NCBI GenBank assembly: GCA_031002005.1
Contig: CM061914.1
Coordinates: 189,800,685-189,864,684 of the forward strand
From: Vandiemenella viatica
Taxonomy: Eukaryota > Arthropoda > Insecta > Orthoptera > Morabidae
Direction of reading: 5' to 3'
Length of the DNA stretch: 64,000 bases
Below are positions 54,295-64,000 of this stretch, piece after piece (the stretch's first letter is position 1; each line of letters starts with the position of its first letter). The translations under genes and the position numbers were made by a program. The notes beneath the pieces were generated by a model. The model was not told the DNA's origin, made no database searches, and saw only the letters and a list, made by a program, of their open reading frames with translations.

Positions 54295-54790
54295 GGGACC
54301 GTGCACAAACTACATGGCCCGGTCCAGTGGGGGGGGGGGGGGGGCTGAAAGGCTACGTTGGGCTATGGAGGGGGGGAGGGATCCAAGCCAGGCCACATAG
54401 CTTTCCTTTCATAAAATTTGTCACAGTTAAAATGAGGAACTGAATTCACAACAGCATGTGAATATTTATTGGTTTAATTCTAGATGGCGATACAGCTATA
54501 GCACCTTTCTGCCGCACGCAGCTAGCAAAGAATTATCCGAATCACTTTTATGACATTTTTCTCCTGGTCCAGGCTGTATTTCAACCTAACCACAACTGCT
54601 AGGAATAATAAAAAAAAAAAGCTAGATCCCTGTACTGGCAGTAGGCCTAAAGTAGTTGTAGCAGTATCATGATCTAGAATTAAACCTATTTATTTCCCTC
54701 AGCTAATTATCTCCTTATGTAATTTATAATAGTCTGACAAGAGAAAACAGTGCAAAATGTCTTCTGGAATTAAAAGGGGGAAATGGCTAT
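54295..54790. mobile_element. PIF-like ACGTAG MITE, one end missing, interrupted
   Basis: Starts GGGACCGTGCACAAACTAC after TA. The body matches 58694-59064. A 216-bp MITE is inserted at 54471. The second terminus is lost after aaaagggggaaatgg. Confidence 0.8.
54471..54686. mobile_element. 216-bp MITE with 8-bp duplication
   Basis: Ends GGTTTAATTCTAGAT and ATCTAGAATTAAACC. Perfect duplication TATTTATT (54463-54470, 54687-54694). The interior contains tcctggtccagg...atttcaacctaacc, a phrase shared with the 149-bp-repeat hAT family. Superfamily unresolved. Confidence 0.92.
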
Positions 54791-55356
54791 TTAAAAAATT
54801 AATAAAACTCACAGCTTCTTACATAACAGTTAATTTCATCATCCATTGTCAGTATAATCAGCAACGTGACGAAAGAAATCTTAATAGTAAATTCACTGAA
54901 TCGCGATGTAAAACACGCCCCTTTAAACACTTTTCAACACTCATAAAAAAAATAATGCTAGTCTATTATGTGCAAAATAGCAAGGTTTTCTGATTTTCTA
55001 CACTAAACCAAGAAAAATTTGAGAACAAAGTCATCCCATTGAGAGCTATGACTAAATATTTATAGACATACTCTAAAGTTTGCGATGTCTACCGCTCACT
55101 TCAACAACGATAATTACAATTCAACTTACTTATGAAATGATATTCCAGGTTCATTCCTGTCTGTCCTATTTGTGCAACACAAGATGGCATTTTGAAACAC
55201 TTATACACATTACAAAATGAAATAATAACTGCATCTACTACAATGTGAACACCTCAATTGTTGGGAAGCGCCGTATGGTCGCTGCCGGTGCTGCCGCCAT
55301 GCGGCCTGCTTCACCGATTTAACGTCACTTCTCCTCCATATATTCCTTCCTCCATG

Positions 55357-55450
55357 ATTGAAGTGTTGATGGTTAATAACTGGGCATCGTGATCCTATGT
55401 TATCACAGAAAGGATAAAGTGTGAGAGAATGTATCTTGTGTGTATATGTG
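55357..55450 (-). pseudogene. LINE endonuclease end, displaced by the hAT
   Basis: Minus strand reads DHDAQLLTINTSIGTSTKSN across the hAT insertion once the duplication is removed. SDHxxQ is the last APE motif of LINE ORF2. A stop stands where the Ser is expected. Upstream it degrades into a (TG)n-rich tract. Confidence 0.7.
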
Positions 55451-55994
55451 TGTGCGTGTGTGTATGTCTGCGTACAGACTATTTTTGACTTATCCCATGT
55501 CATTTGTACCTTGTACTAAGTATGATGCAAAGGTGCCAATAAATAAATACAATGTACAAATTCAGGGAAAATTAAAATTGCCACCAGGGCTTAAGATTAT
55601 CTCCAATTAAAAGTAATTTTTTGTAAACGTTTTTCTTGTTAGTATGAGAAGAATGGAATACAAAGATACTAGACAAACGTATTGAGATGCAAATTGGATT
55701 TTCACAAATCTACACATTTACTGACTTCCATTGCCGTGGATTACTTGAAAAGTAATATTGTTGGCGTATCCATAAATTTTATATGCGTGGACGGAATTAG
55801 GGAAAGGCTGGCAACAATTTAGATTTTAGACAGAAACGCTCTCAGTTTTTGGGGCAGAAGTGAGAGTGGAATTCTTACTCTGGAACATTAAGTATCTCTG
55901 CAGCAGAACCTAACAGCTGTTGTGGAAGAGCGTCGTTATTTTGCTGTGAAGTTATATTGCGTTTTGCTGTCTGAAAACATCAGGAGAAGGTGAT
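55451..55994 (+). promoter_or_regulatory. 5' flank and probable 5' UTR of the zinc-finger gene
   Basis: Single-copy-looking sequence upstream of the start codon. An in-frame TGA at 55947 precedes the ATG at 55995. No TATA box or CpG island stands out, so the transcription start cannot be placed. Confidence 0.35.
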
Positions 55995-56030
55995 ATGGAG
56001 CCAATAAATGCTGTGTATATTCTGGAAGAG
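55995..56030 (+). CDS. Zinc-finger gene, coding exon 1
   Basis: MEPINAVYILEE, 12 codons, ends GAG before donor GTAGGT, phase 0. Confidence 0.75.
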
Positions 56031-59000
56031 GTAGGTTTACAACTTAAAGCTGCTTACGGAGTCTTACAGCACAGCTTAACAGCAGGACACACCTTCACTC
56101 GCTTGCTGTTCACTTTGGTTATAATGAATTGCGAGTTAGCACATTTTGTTCGTTAAACTGTATGAGTTGACCACATGATGTTCACGATACCTTTAAATAA
56201 GTTGTGTTTGACCGTCTAAAAAAATATGAGCAAATGCATTTACAGTATGTTTGTTAGTGTTTAACTGTAATAAATCGGCGGACGAAACCGAAGAAAAAAC
56301 CTTACTGGGCAAATGCATTTTTTTATATGAAAATTATTACAGGGAAGGGAACTTATAACTGAAATACCATTTACTATGTTTGTATTCTACAGTGACTGCT
56401 ATCAGTGTTTTTGTCTGTGTTTAGTGATTATCTGAATATGTTACAAAGCTCTTCAGGAAAACCTATTTCTAGTTGTGTGAAAATTGGTTTCTTGAGTATA
56501 TTGCTTTCCATTTTCAGTTAAATATGAAGTTCTTAAAGTGTATTTTATATTTACTAGTTAAGGAATGTGATTGATTGATACATTTTATGATTAACAGACA
56601 GAAAATTGGAAAGATTCACTTTTCAGTCTAAGCTACACATATAGATTTCACATTTGTTAGTATTCACATGCTGCTAACAGAATTTTCCTGCACAAGTCTA
56701 CTGATAAATTATTCACATGTGTTGCATTAGGTAGGGGTGTGTTTCTCAGTGTAGTGTTGTGCATATGTTTCAAACCACAAACTTATATTTTGCTCCAAAT
56801 TATATAGTTGTGGTGGTCCTGTAAAATTCCTGCTCTTTAGTTACTTGCTAGTATTAACCGAAGATGATAAGGTAAAAAAATATTACTTAAATATTTCTGT
56901 TGAAATATATACAAGGACATATTGTAGAAGTTATTTTCTGTTGTGTGGGTGAATTGTAACAAGTAATGTGCTATGCCTTACTGCAATTGACACATAATCA
57001 TAGACCAAGGTGTGAGATTTGTTGATAGATTCTGTTTCATGATGAGAACAATTTGTTTCACCTCTTGCAGCCTCAGTGGTGGTTTCATTAAGTTGTGTCT
57101 GCTCGCGTTACTGTCGCTGTTGGTGCTTTGAGACATGAGTATGCCTTGGTAATTTACAGCTGGTACAAATAATCAGATCAAACAAAAGCCAATAAATAAA
57201 TAAATAAATAAATAAATAATAACTATTCTTATCAGTCTCTGATTAGCTGGTAGATAATCAGTTGCTGTGAAGATCACTTCTTTTTCTCATTACAATTCTG
57301 TGTACTGTTTAACAGGACATTGTGTTTGTATAGGCATTATGAAAACACAGTGATTTTATGACATGCCCTATTGTTGAATCACTGAATTTGTATTATCACA
57401 TCTCACTATGAACTTGTTATGATTATATCAATTTGACCTGCTGAGGATATCACAATTTACACTAAAGATGGAGTTTACTCTTGATAGGCCATTGACTGTC
57501 AATCTATATATCAAACATAGCCCCATGTTTACTGTCATGGAATTGGTACAAAATTAGAGTTAGCATTATCTGCATGATTTTCTTGTTGTTTCTCCAAGCC
57601 TGTTGGAGATCATGATTCCATTACTTCATTCACTGTTGACCACCACTACCACTTACTCCACTCCCACCACAGGTGAAACATTCCCCATCATTGGTCATGC
57701 TACTTGCATGACAACACACCTCATATATCAACTTACATGCTCCATTGCTCCAGCTCATATATAGGACCTCACTACTAACCCACTTGCTATCAGAATGAAT
57801 GGCCACAGGCAGACAGTGTATACTAACAATGAGCAAAACATGCCAGTTCCCACAAAACAAATAATTTAAATTCCTGCTTCTCAGTTAGGCGATCAGAGTT
57901 TTCCCTGACAACACAACCTCCTCTGGACTACGTAGATGGGAACTAGCCTATCAGAATATCCTGGACACCAGACATCCTCCAGGACCTCAATCTCCAGTAA
58001 ATCCCTCCCACCAGACCCAGCACTTATTACCTCTACTATTTATATTTCTTATATTTTATTTTTCACTATAGGTTTTTTCTTCAAAATTTGATTTATATAT
58101 GTGTCCTCACTTTCAATGAGAATATACCATCAAAAGTATCGATTATCGATCCAATATTTGAGCTCCCTCCCCCCTCCTGCACTACCAACCGCGCCGGCGT
58201 CGCCATTCACCAGGTGGTGGTCTCTGTGTGCACATCTGACTCTGCCTGGTGTCTCACTTCTGCAGGAATAAGACTGTACGCAGAAATATTGCACTTTTCT
58301 TGTGGTTTTTTTGTGTTGATCGTTCCCAGCCGCCTTCATCTGTGGTTAGTGGTTGGGTCATATTTCCCTATCCTTTCTTAGTTTTTTAGTAATATGCTAT
58401 TGTACTTTTGGAGTTGATGTTAGTTGCCTTTCTAAGGTGAGCCGTATTTCTTTTCAAATGATACATACATTTATTTTGAATAGCAGTTTAGTAGTAGTTT
58501 CTGCCTTCTTTTGAAAGTTAATTATTACCATTCCTCCTGAATCACCCTGCATAATGCAAAAAAGATCATTCTTAATATACATGTGATAATTTTGCATTCG
58601 CTTTTGTAAACAAAAAGGCTACACAAGCAATCAGTAAGAGCTTTCTTGTAACCCTTTATCGGATTATTTTTCTTGTTTGATTCCTGCTGCTTAGGGAGCG
58701 TGCATAAACCACGTAGCTCCATTTTGCCCTCCTGTGAACCCCCCTTCCCCCACGTAGCCCTATGTAACTTTTCCCTCTCCCCCCCCCCCCCCCCATGTAG
58801 CACGTAGCTTTTTTGCCTTTTGATTCCAGAAGATATTTTGGGCGGTTTTCTCTTGTCAGACTATTGTAAATAGATAATTAACTGTGTGGAAATAAGTATT
58901 CACATGCTGTTGTGTGTTCTGTTCCTCATTTTAACTGTGAAAAATGTTATGAAAGGAAAGCTACGTGGCCTGGCTCGGAAACCCCCTCCTCCCACATAGC

Positions 59001-62000
59001 CCACTGTAGCCTTCCAGCTACCCCCCCCCCCCTGGACCGAGCCACATAGTTTGTGCATGCTCCCTTACTGGATTTTTTTACAATCACCATAACTGACCTT
59101 CCCCCGTAAGGAAGCTTACTTTGCCTGTATGAAGGTTAATACTTGGGCCAGCCATTTGGTAGAATGTAATTTGAATCCTGGTATGATCTTGGTTATGCCA
59201 TCCACTTTTCTTTTTCCTATGGTTTCTATAAATATTTTGGGTGAATTTTGTGCTTGTTCCTTCAAAATTGAATGGCTGAGTTCCCATTCATTGTAACCGA
59301 TCCTTTCATTGCCCCAATGGTATCATCAGGCCATAATGCTACAGACAAAAAATAACAATAGGAAAAACCTGCAATGGTTGTAATGTGCCTTTGTTTTCAA
59401 TTATCCATATCAGCCTTCATGTATTTGGTAGACACGTACATCTCCCAATTCTTTCATATATAAAGTATCAAATAAGTTCCAAACAGATTGCATGAACCTG
59501 GTGGGTGAGCAGTAATGTTGTTGAGTGTGATTTTTGGTGAATTCTAGACCATATGGTCCAGATTTTGGTTTTCCATGGTTCCCCAAAATCACTTCATAAA
59601 TGCTATTACCGTTTTCTTTATTGCTTGATGACAATTCTCTCCTAGTTCTAATAATCACACTGTGGCCAAGATATGAGACACTGACAAAAAATTAAACTAT
59701 ATGATCTAGGATATTTCTTTATATACTGGGAGATCCAGGAGGAAAGAAAAATATTGAAGGAGGTGGTAGTATGAACAGTATTGAGTAAAAAGGTTCATAT
59801 AAACATGTAGCCAATTTACATTTGTTGGTGATAGAGGTGTGGGAATGTTATGCTTAAAAGAAACCTCAGAAAGTAATCAAGAGAACATAAAAAATTCTTT
59901 ATTCATACAAAAACACACATAAAAGTTTAAATTAAATGTTTGAAAGTCCCACCAACAACTTCAATACACTTTGCATCTCTTGCAACAGTACGTGTAGCTC
60001 TTCTGAGTACGTCTTGGTGTACTTTTATGGGGGTTGTAGTGTTTACAGTGTGAGCGAGTAATTCATCTCTTGTTTTTACTTTTATTCCCAATATTCTAGC
60101 ACTTGTATCTCCAAAACTAATGCAAATTGGACACATGTATGGGTGAACGTTTTTTACTCAATTTTGTTCATTCTACCACATCCTTCATTATTCCCCCTTC
60201 CTCCTAAATCACCTTGTGTAGTAAAAAAGAATTCATTCTTAATATGCAGATGATAATTTTGCAGAGGATTTTATAAATAAAAAAGCTATATGAACAGACA
60301 TTCAGAGTTTTACTGTAGTCGTTTATGGAATTATTTTTCTTTTATTAGACCAGTCTGTTTAGTTAATATTCTAAAGTAACTAAACTTTCAGTTTACAAAG
60401 TATTTGTGACTTGAGTATTTGTTGTTGTTTGCTTGTATTTATGTTTGGTTTCATGTTACCAAACAATAAGGGTCATTGACTTTTTTTAACTTTTCATATT
60501 TGTATTGGTGTTATACTTCCTGTGTAATGTTGTTGATTTCACTTTTTCTATATTATATTCCTAGTTTAATGTATATTACATTGTATTTATCATCATTTCC
60601 TTTTTTTTTAGAATAAGCTGGAAAATGCTGAACAAGAGAATTTAAAAATGGAACATGTTCCTGATAGGTAAAGTATTTCCTTGTACAGTAGAACTCCAAT
60701 TATCAGAATCAATTTGGACCGGATCCTATCTGGATAATAAAAAATTCGGATAATCGGATATTTTCCGAAAAATGGTCTATTTTAATTAATTATTGTATGT
60801 ATGTTGAAAATGCTTTCTTTTCCAAGAGATTTTTGGTGCTTTTTCCACTTCAGGGATGAAAATTTCGCCGTACTTCTCGGTAAACTAAGCTGCAGCCATC
60901 CGAACTTTGGGTTGGTTTTTATAAAAGAGGGAAAGCCTTTTCGCAGTACATTTCCGTCTTAGTTAAAAAAACGATTCGGATAATCGGAGTTCGGATAATT
61001 GGAGTTCTACTGTAATTAAACAGTAAGCTTCTGTTGTAGAAATTTACGTTACTTTAAAATCTAATCAAGACTTACTACAGTATTTAATGTATATTATTCT
61101 GCCTAACATACGTCATTTTTCTATCGTGAATAATTTACCTGTTGCTGATAAAACTCAATATTAGCATAGCGAGTGTCTGATATCGAAAATTAAAGTTTTA
61201 TATTTTTCTGGGCACAAATAAAGCTAAGTAATTCAATTTCATAGTATCATTAAAAATATTTAACCCACTTAACGGCAAATGCATTTGTTACTGATTAATT
61301 TACTTTTATCATATATGCTTGTGGTCATGGTCAAGAGGGGGGAAAACATTTACTTTGTTAACTACGGCAGAATTGCACCAAGTATGGAGGGTGAGTGGTA
61401 ACACTCTGGACTCGTATGTGGGAGGATGCGGGCTCGAATCCCTGTGCGGCCATTCAGATTTGGGTTTTTCATGGTTTCTCCAGATCAACTCTGATGAAGG
61501 TTGGGTTGATTACTTTAAATTGGCTATGGCCTAATTCCTTCCCGTTCCCTGCTCCCAGTCCATCCCAACCACTAATCACCTCAACTTCTAAGAGGCATAA
61601 AGCTATAATCAGTAAAGGTGGAATGTTTAAGTTTAATAGCTATTGTCAATTATATGATATAATGCTTGAAAATTTCATTGAATTTAGTGGAATCATATCA
61701 CTTGAAACATTATATAGCTTGTACACTTTTTATGAATCTATGTGTAATTATTTTTTCCTCTTTCAATTATTTTAAGTCTATTTTTCCCAGTATTTATATT
61801 GCATAGTCCCTAAAGTAATTGATGTTTCTGTACCTAATCATTTAATCTTTTATTGCCTGGTGCATTAATGTTTTTCCTATCAGCCTTTCTCAATGGAAGT
61901 ATCTGATTCCCATGTTTTTCCTTGGTTTCTTCAATATTCCTTTCTTTTTAAAAAAAAAGAGAAAGAAAAGAAAATAAGCAGGGAATCAGCCCATTTCAAA

Positions 62001-63169
62001 ACACTTTCCTGGATGACCATGGTTTTTCTCTCAGGGCATCCATCCCTAGCCAAGTAGCTCCAGATTTAAGGAGCTCTTCCTGTTAGGAATAAAAGTTGCT
62101 TCCATAATATCCTTTGTATTGCCCAGAAGTCATGACTTCAATATGGTTGACTCATTACTATTAGTATTATCATTTAACTAGTTTATTTATATACAATTTG
62201 TTTTAATATTCCAAACACTTTTGTTATATTAATAATTTTATCACCAACTGCGATATATATATATTCGTGTATAACATCTCAGTCTTTCCTGACATATCAA
62301 TAATATACGTTGTCATGTGATAAACTTCGGCATGTGCACACCTCCCAAACCCCAACACTCGGCTTCTATTAACTGAATAAGGTGAAAACTGAAATATTGT
62401 ATACAATTGTGTTTGCCATATATGTTTTTCACTGATCGCAACCTTCATCTTTGGTAAGTGATGAGTCATTTTCCCTTTCCTTTGTCATTTATATAGGCTA
62501 AAAGCCATTTCCATTTTTCTTAGTTATATTTGTATAAAGTGTTGCTGTTTAACATGTATCTGGTAAATGGAACCGTAATTGGTTTTTAATGTATCATGTG
62601 CCTGTATATAGCTTAAGTAATAAATTTTAGTGCATATCCTTAGCGAAGGGTCTAATTTTTTTTTCTCTTTGCAGCGAAACAATTAGATTTCAACAAAGCC
62701 TAGCTCAGTGTCGTGACCAAGAGGATACTGGTGTGGTAGAAAACACACCTGCTACGAGGCCACTGCAGTTCATGTGTGCTAAGTGTCTGCAAGTTTACAA
62801 TGCAAGGGATTTGCTAATAAGACATGTTTTCTGCCATGACTCACTCGTGAATACTCCACAGTATACTTGTGAACAGTGTGGTTTAGTTTTCTTAGATCTG
62901 TCAACATTGTGTGCCCATACACCTTATCATAACAGTGAAATTACTTTGAAGCAAGAAAGAGAATTGCAAGTTCTGTGTGCTATTTGTGCTCAGGTGTTTT
63001 TATCTTGGAGTTCTTTGACAAAACATGTATTTGCACATCTCACAGCTGTTTCCTGTCCATCATATGTCTGTATGCATTGCCGACAAATATTTAAAAATTT
63101 GACCGGGCTTTATCTACATCAGGAATCCAGCAGATCTGCAAATCCTTCTTCCTCATTTTTGCATACAAG
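55995..63169 (+). CDS. Host C2H2 zinc-finger gene, 5' part (three exons, continues past the window)
   Basis: Exons 55995-56030, 60612-60667 and 62675-63169 join in one frame to give 195 residues. ATG follows GGTGAT, with an in-frame stop 48 nt upstream. Three perfect C-X2-C-X12-H-X3-H fingers lie at about residues 65-85, 96-116 and 132-152. A fourth half-finger CMHC...LH (163-179) lacks its last His within 10 residues, so it may be degenerate or not bind zinc. The N-terminal 60 residues are polar, with no KRAB, BTB or ZAD signature. Spacers between fingers are 10-15 residues, not the TGEKP linker, so this is not a standard tandem DNA-binding array. DNA or RNA binding is inferred from the fingers. 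Exon 3 is symmetric (phase 2-2). Confidence 0.85.
56031..57580 (+). other. Intron 1, unassigned part
   Basis: AT-rich intronic sequence. The only feature is an (AAAT)n microsatellite at 57190-57222. Confidence 0.6.
57581..58020 (-). repeat. Diverged interspersed repeat in intron 1
   Basis: The block catatatagg...aatggccac...acagtgt resembles 63378-63450 (catatatagg...aatggccactgacaaacggtgt). Probably fragments of one old family; the type is unknown. Confidence 0.5.
58021..58524. other. Intron 1, unassigned
   Basis: The 97-codon frame at 58088 has no family resemblance. Confidence 0.5.
58525..58665. repeat. Terminus of a mariner-like family (solo)
   Basis: Has cattcctcctgaatcaccct and the following atgataattttgc block, shared with the right end region at 60190-60320. 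Confidence 0.6.
58694..59064. mobile_element. PIF/Harbinger-like ACGTAG MITE, complete
   Basis: Ends GGGAGCGTGCATAAACCACG and GTTTGTGCATGCTCCC, flanked by TTA (58691-58693, 59065-59067). Length 371 bp. The best intact reference copy in the window. Confidence 0.93.
59095..59330 (+). mobile_element. Old tRNA-derived SINE, family 1 (diverged)
   Basis: Degenerate B-box (TTTGAATCCTGG) and body words (CCTATGGTTTCTATAAAT, ATTGAATGGCTGAGTTCCC) in the family 1 order. Confidence 0.5.
59495..59680 (+). mobile_element. Old tRNA-derived SINE, family 1 (diverged)
   Basis: Head CTGGTGGGTGAGCAGTAATG and body TTTTCCATGGTTCCCCAAAA, then AATCACTTCA. The tail is degenerate. Confidence 0.65.
59727..60223 (-). 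mobile_element. Internally deleted mariner-like element
   Basis: The left end (ctgggagatccaggaggaa...gaaggaggtggtagtatgaac) and the inverse of the right end (caaggtgatttaggaggaa...gaaggatgtggtagaatgaac) form a TIR of about 85 bp. A transposase tail is on the minus strand. Target duplication not clear. Confidence 0.7.
59930..60136 (-). pseudogene. Tc1/mariner-like transposase C-terminal remnant
   Basis: Reads KVHQDVLRRATRTVARDAKC then IEVVGGTFKHLI and stop. This resembles the common insect transposase ending (..DVLRRV..N..RR...CIE..G.HFEHLL). Only about 45 codons are similar, and there are no catalytic residues. Confidence 0.6.
60612..60667 (+). CDS. Zinc-finger gene, coding exon 2
   Basis: Acceptor is a T run followed by AG. 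Encodes NKLENAEQENLKMEHVPD plus two bases of a Ser codon. Donor GTAAAG. Enters in phase 0 and leaves in phase 2, which fits both neighbours. Confidence 0.75.
60686..61012. mobile_element. pogo/Tigger-like MITE in intron 2
   Basis: TA-CAGTAGAACTCCAATTATC ... GATAATTGGAGTTCTACTG-TA, 327 bp. It begins only 18 nt after the exon 2 boundary. Confidence 0.93.
61013..61385. other. Intron 2, unassigned
   Basis: AT-rich, nothing recognised. Confidence 0.5.
61386..61612 (+). mobile_element. tRNA-derived SINE, family 1 (intron 2)
   Basis: Head GGAGGGTGAGTGGTAACAC, B box GGCTCGAATCC, body TTTTTCATGGTTTCTCC, tail CTCAACTTCTAAGAGGC. Confidence 0.85.
61613..62674. other. Intron 2, unassigned
   Basis: No coding frame or repeat recognised. 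Poly-A-rich stretch at 61940-61980. Confidence 0.5.
62675..63169 (+). CDS. Zinc-finger gene, coding exon 3
   Basis: Acceptor TTTTTTTTCTCTTTGCAG, donor AAG/GTAAGG. 495 nt, carries all visible fingers. Confidence 0.9.
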
Positions 63170-63269
63170 GTAAGGTTGAGTCATCCTATTTTAGTTTCTA
63201 GATAATGCTTATACTTTACAGTTATAGGGTTTAGTCTTCTTTGATAGATATCAATGTATATTAGAACAA

Positions 63270-63550
63270 AACTATGTTTCAGTATTGAAGCAATGGCTGG
63301 TGGCTATGGTACATATAAATACACGCAACCTGCAAAACCACCCATGTAATGTACCAGTTAACATGCAACCATTGCCTGCTTTCATATATAGGTTTGACCC
63401 AAATCCACTTTCCATAAAAATAAATGGCCACTGACAAACGGTGTTCATACAGAACCCACAGCACCCAGTTGCTGCCCATGCCATCACCCATGACTCGAAT
63501 AATTTCAACTCCTGTTTCACGGTGCATGCTGTTAGAGTCGTCTCAAACAT
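63270..63550. repeat. Interspersed repeat fragment in intron 3
   Basis: Related to 57740-57890. Contains aatggccactgacaaac and cacccagttgctgcccatg. No coding frame that fits a family. Confidence 0.5.
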
Positions 63551-63559
63551 CAGCTGTAT

Positions 63560-63990
63560 CTTCTTTCTACATATTTTAGACTTGACTTCAGAATTTTTAT
63601 CATCTTGTCCTGCCTTACATTATCAAAAGCTTTTTCTAAATCAACACTTACTATAAAAGTATCTTTATTTTTCTATATTTGCCCTTCAAGTATTAATCTT
63701 AAGGCCAGAATCACTTCTCTTGTACCACAGTTTTTCGTAAACTCAAACTGATCTTCACCTACTATTTCTTCTACTACCGCTTCCTTTTATATATATTTAT
63801 ATATATACTATTCTGATCAGTAATTTTGAAGTCTGTAATGTCAGACTTATAGTGCAGCAATTGTCACATTTATCAGCTTGTGCTCTCTTCAATAGTGTGA
63901 AGGTAGTACTTTTATTAAAATCAATTTCAGTCTCTTCTGTTTTATAATTTTTTTGATATAACTTTTAATAATATTTCGCTTTCTTCTTCT
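63560..63990 (-). pseudogene. LINE RT fragment (RTE-like) in intron 3
   Basis: Minus-strand frames read SLTLHTSKILIRI, then EEIVGEDQFEFTKNCGTREV, ILALRLILEGQI and FIVSVDLEKAFDNVRQDK. These are RT motifs 1-3 of RTE-like elements (FRKGRGTREAIL..LR.ILER; D.EKAFD..). It is cut by the window end and contains stops. Confidence 0.75.
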
Positions 63991-64000
63991 CCTAGGGATT

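Larger units (their letters stand above)
53118..55356 (+). mobile_element. hAT-like element with internal tandem repeats, copy 2
   Basis: Terminal inverted repeat CATGGAGGAAGGAATA, perfect 8-bp duplication ATTGAAGT (53110-53117, 55357-55364), inserted in the LINE. Longer than copy 1 (2239 bp) because of extra sequence and two nested MITEs. The 69-codon frame at 54027 is not recognised. Confidence 0.93.

Noticed and set aside
57630..57860. 76-codon minus frame with signal-like start
   Set aside because: Lies in a repeat fragment related to 63270-63550 and has no family resemblance.
62224..62469. 81-codon minus frame in intron 2
   Set aside because: No similarity, low-complexity composition, on the strand opposite to the host gene.

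Overview
This is a repeat-saturated, AT-rich eukaryotic (animal) nuclear window. Spliced exons with GT..AG introns, many tRNA-derived SINEs, several LINE clades, hAT, PIF/Harbinger-like, pogo/Tigger-like and Helitron-like elements and the lack of any operon structure all point to a large insect genome. A polyneopteran insect (orthopteran, cockroach or stick-insect grade) is my guess from the style of the LINE and SINE families, but nothing here proves the species. There are two 1000-N assembly gaps (7866-8865 and 37623-38622). Only one convincing host gene is present.

Region by region: 123-2634 is a complete but decayed hAT element of the GTF2IRD2/ZBED type. 2.7-7.9 kb holds LINE, Harbinger-like and Helitron-like debris up to the first gap. 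8.9-10.1 kb has a foldback element and tRNA-derived SINEs. 10.7-11.9 kb is a hAT-like element with internal 149-bp tandem repeats (second copy at 53.1-55.4 kb). 12.5-15.7 kb has two more hAT remnants and a SINE. 16.0-20.9 kb is a nearly intact Jockey-type LINE on the minus strand: ORF1 with zinc knuckles, ORF2 with endonuclease and reverse transcriptase, and a few frameshifts. 21.1-27.1 kb is a patchwork of LINE 3' ends, one with a 5' inversion, with SINEs and a Helitron nested in them.

28.76-47.72 kb is a large inverted segmental duplication around the second gap. Arm A (28763-37432) is inverted relative to arm C (42068-47723). A third partial copy, B (38623-40736), lies in the orientation of C. 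Because arm C (and B where it overlaps) preserves the empty sites, several insertions in arm A can be dated as later than the duplication. The best case is a four-level nest: SINE, then a 300-bp hAT MITE, then a second hAT, then a PIF-like MITE.

47.7-50.3 kb has GC-rich inverted repeats and a SINE with a 133-bp tandem expansion. 50.5-55.4 kb is a LINE with a long intact RT ORF, split by the second copy of the 149-bp-repeat hAT. 55.99-63.17 kb is the 5' part of a host C2H2 zinc-finger gene on the plus strand: three exons in one reading frame, with introns full of MITEs and SINEs. The window ends in another LINE fragment.

The most unusual signal is a small structured motif: a YTGANGA box, one A or T, a 5-6 bp stem whose sequence varies while pairing is kept, then GAAACGTC. 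It occurs nine times in four unrelated repeat contexts and looks like a hammerhead-ribozyme core.
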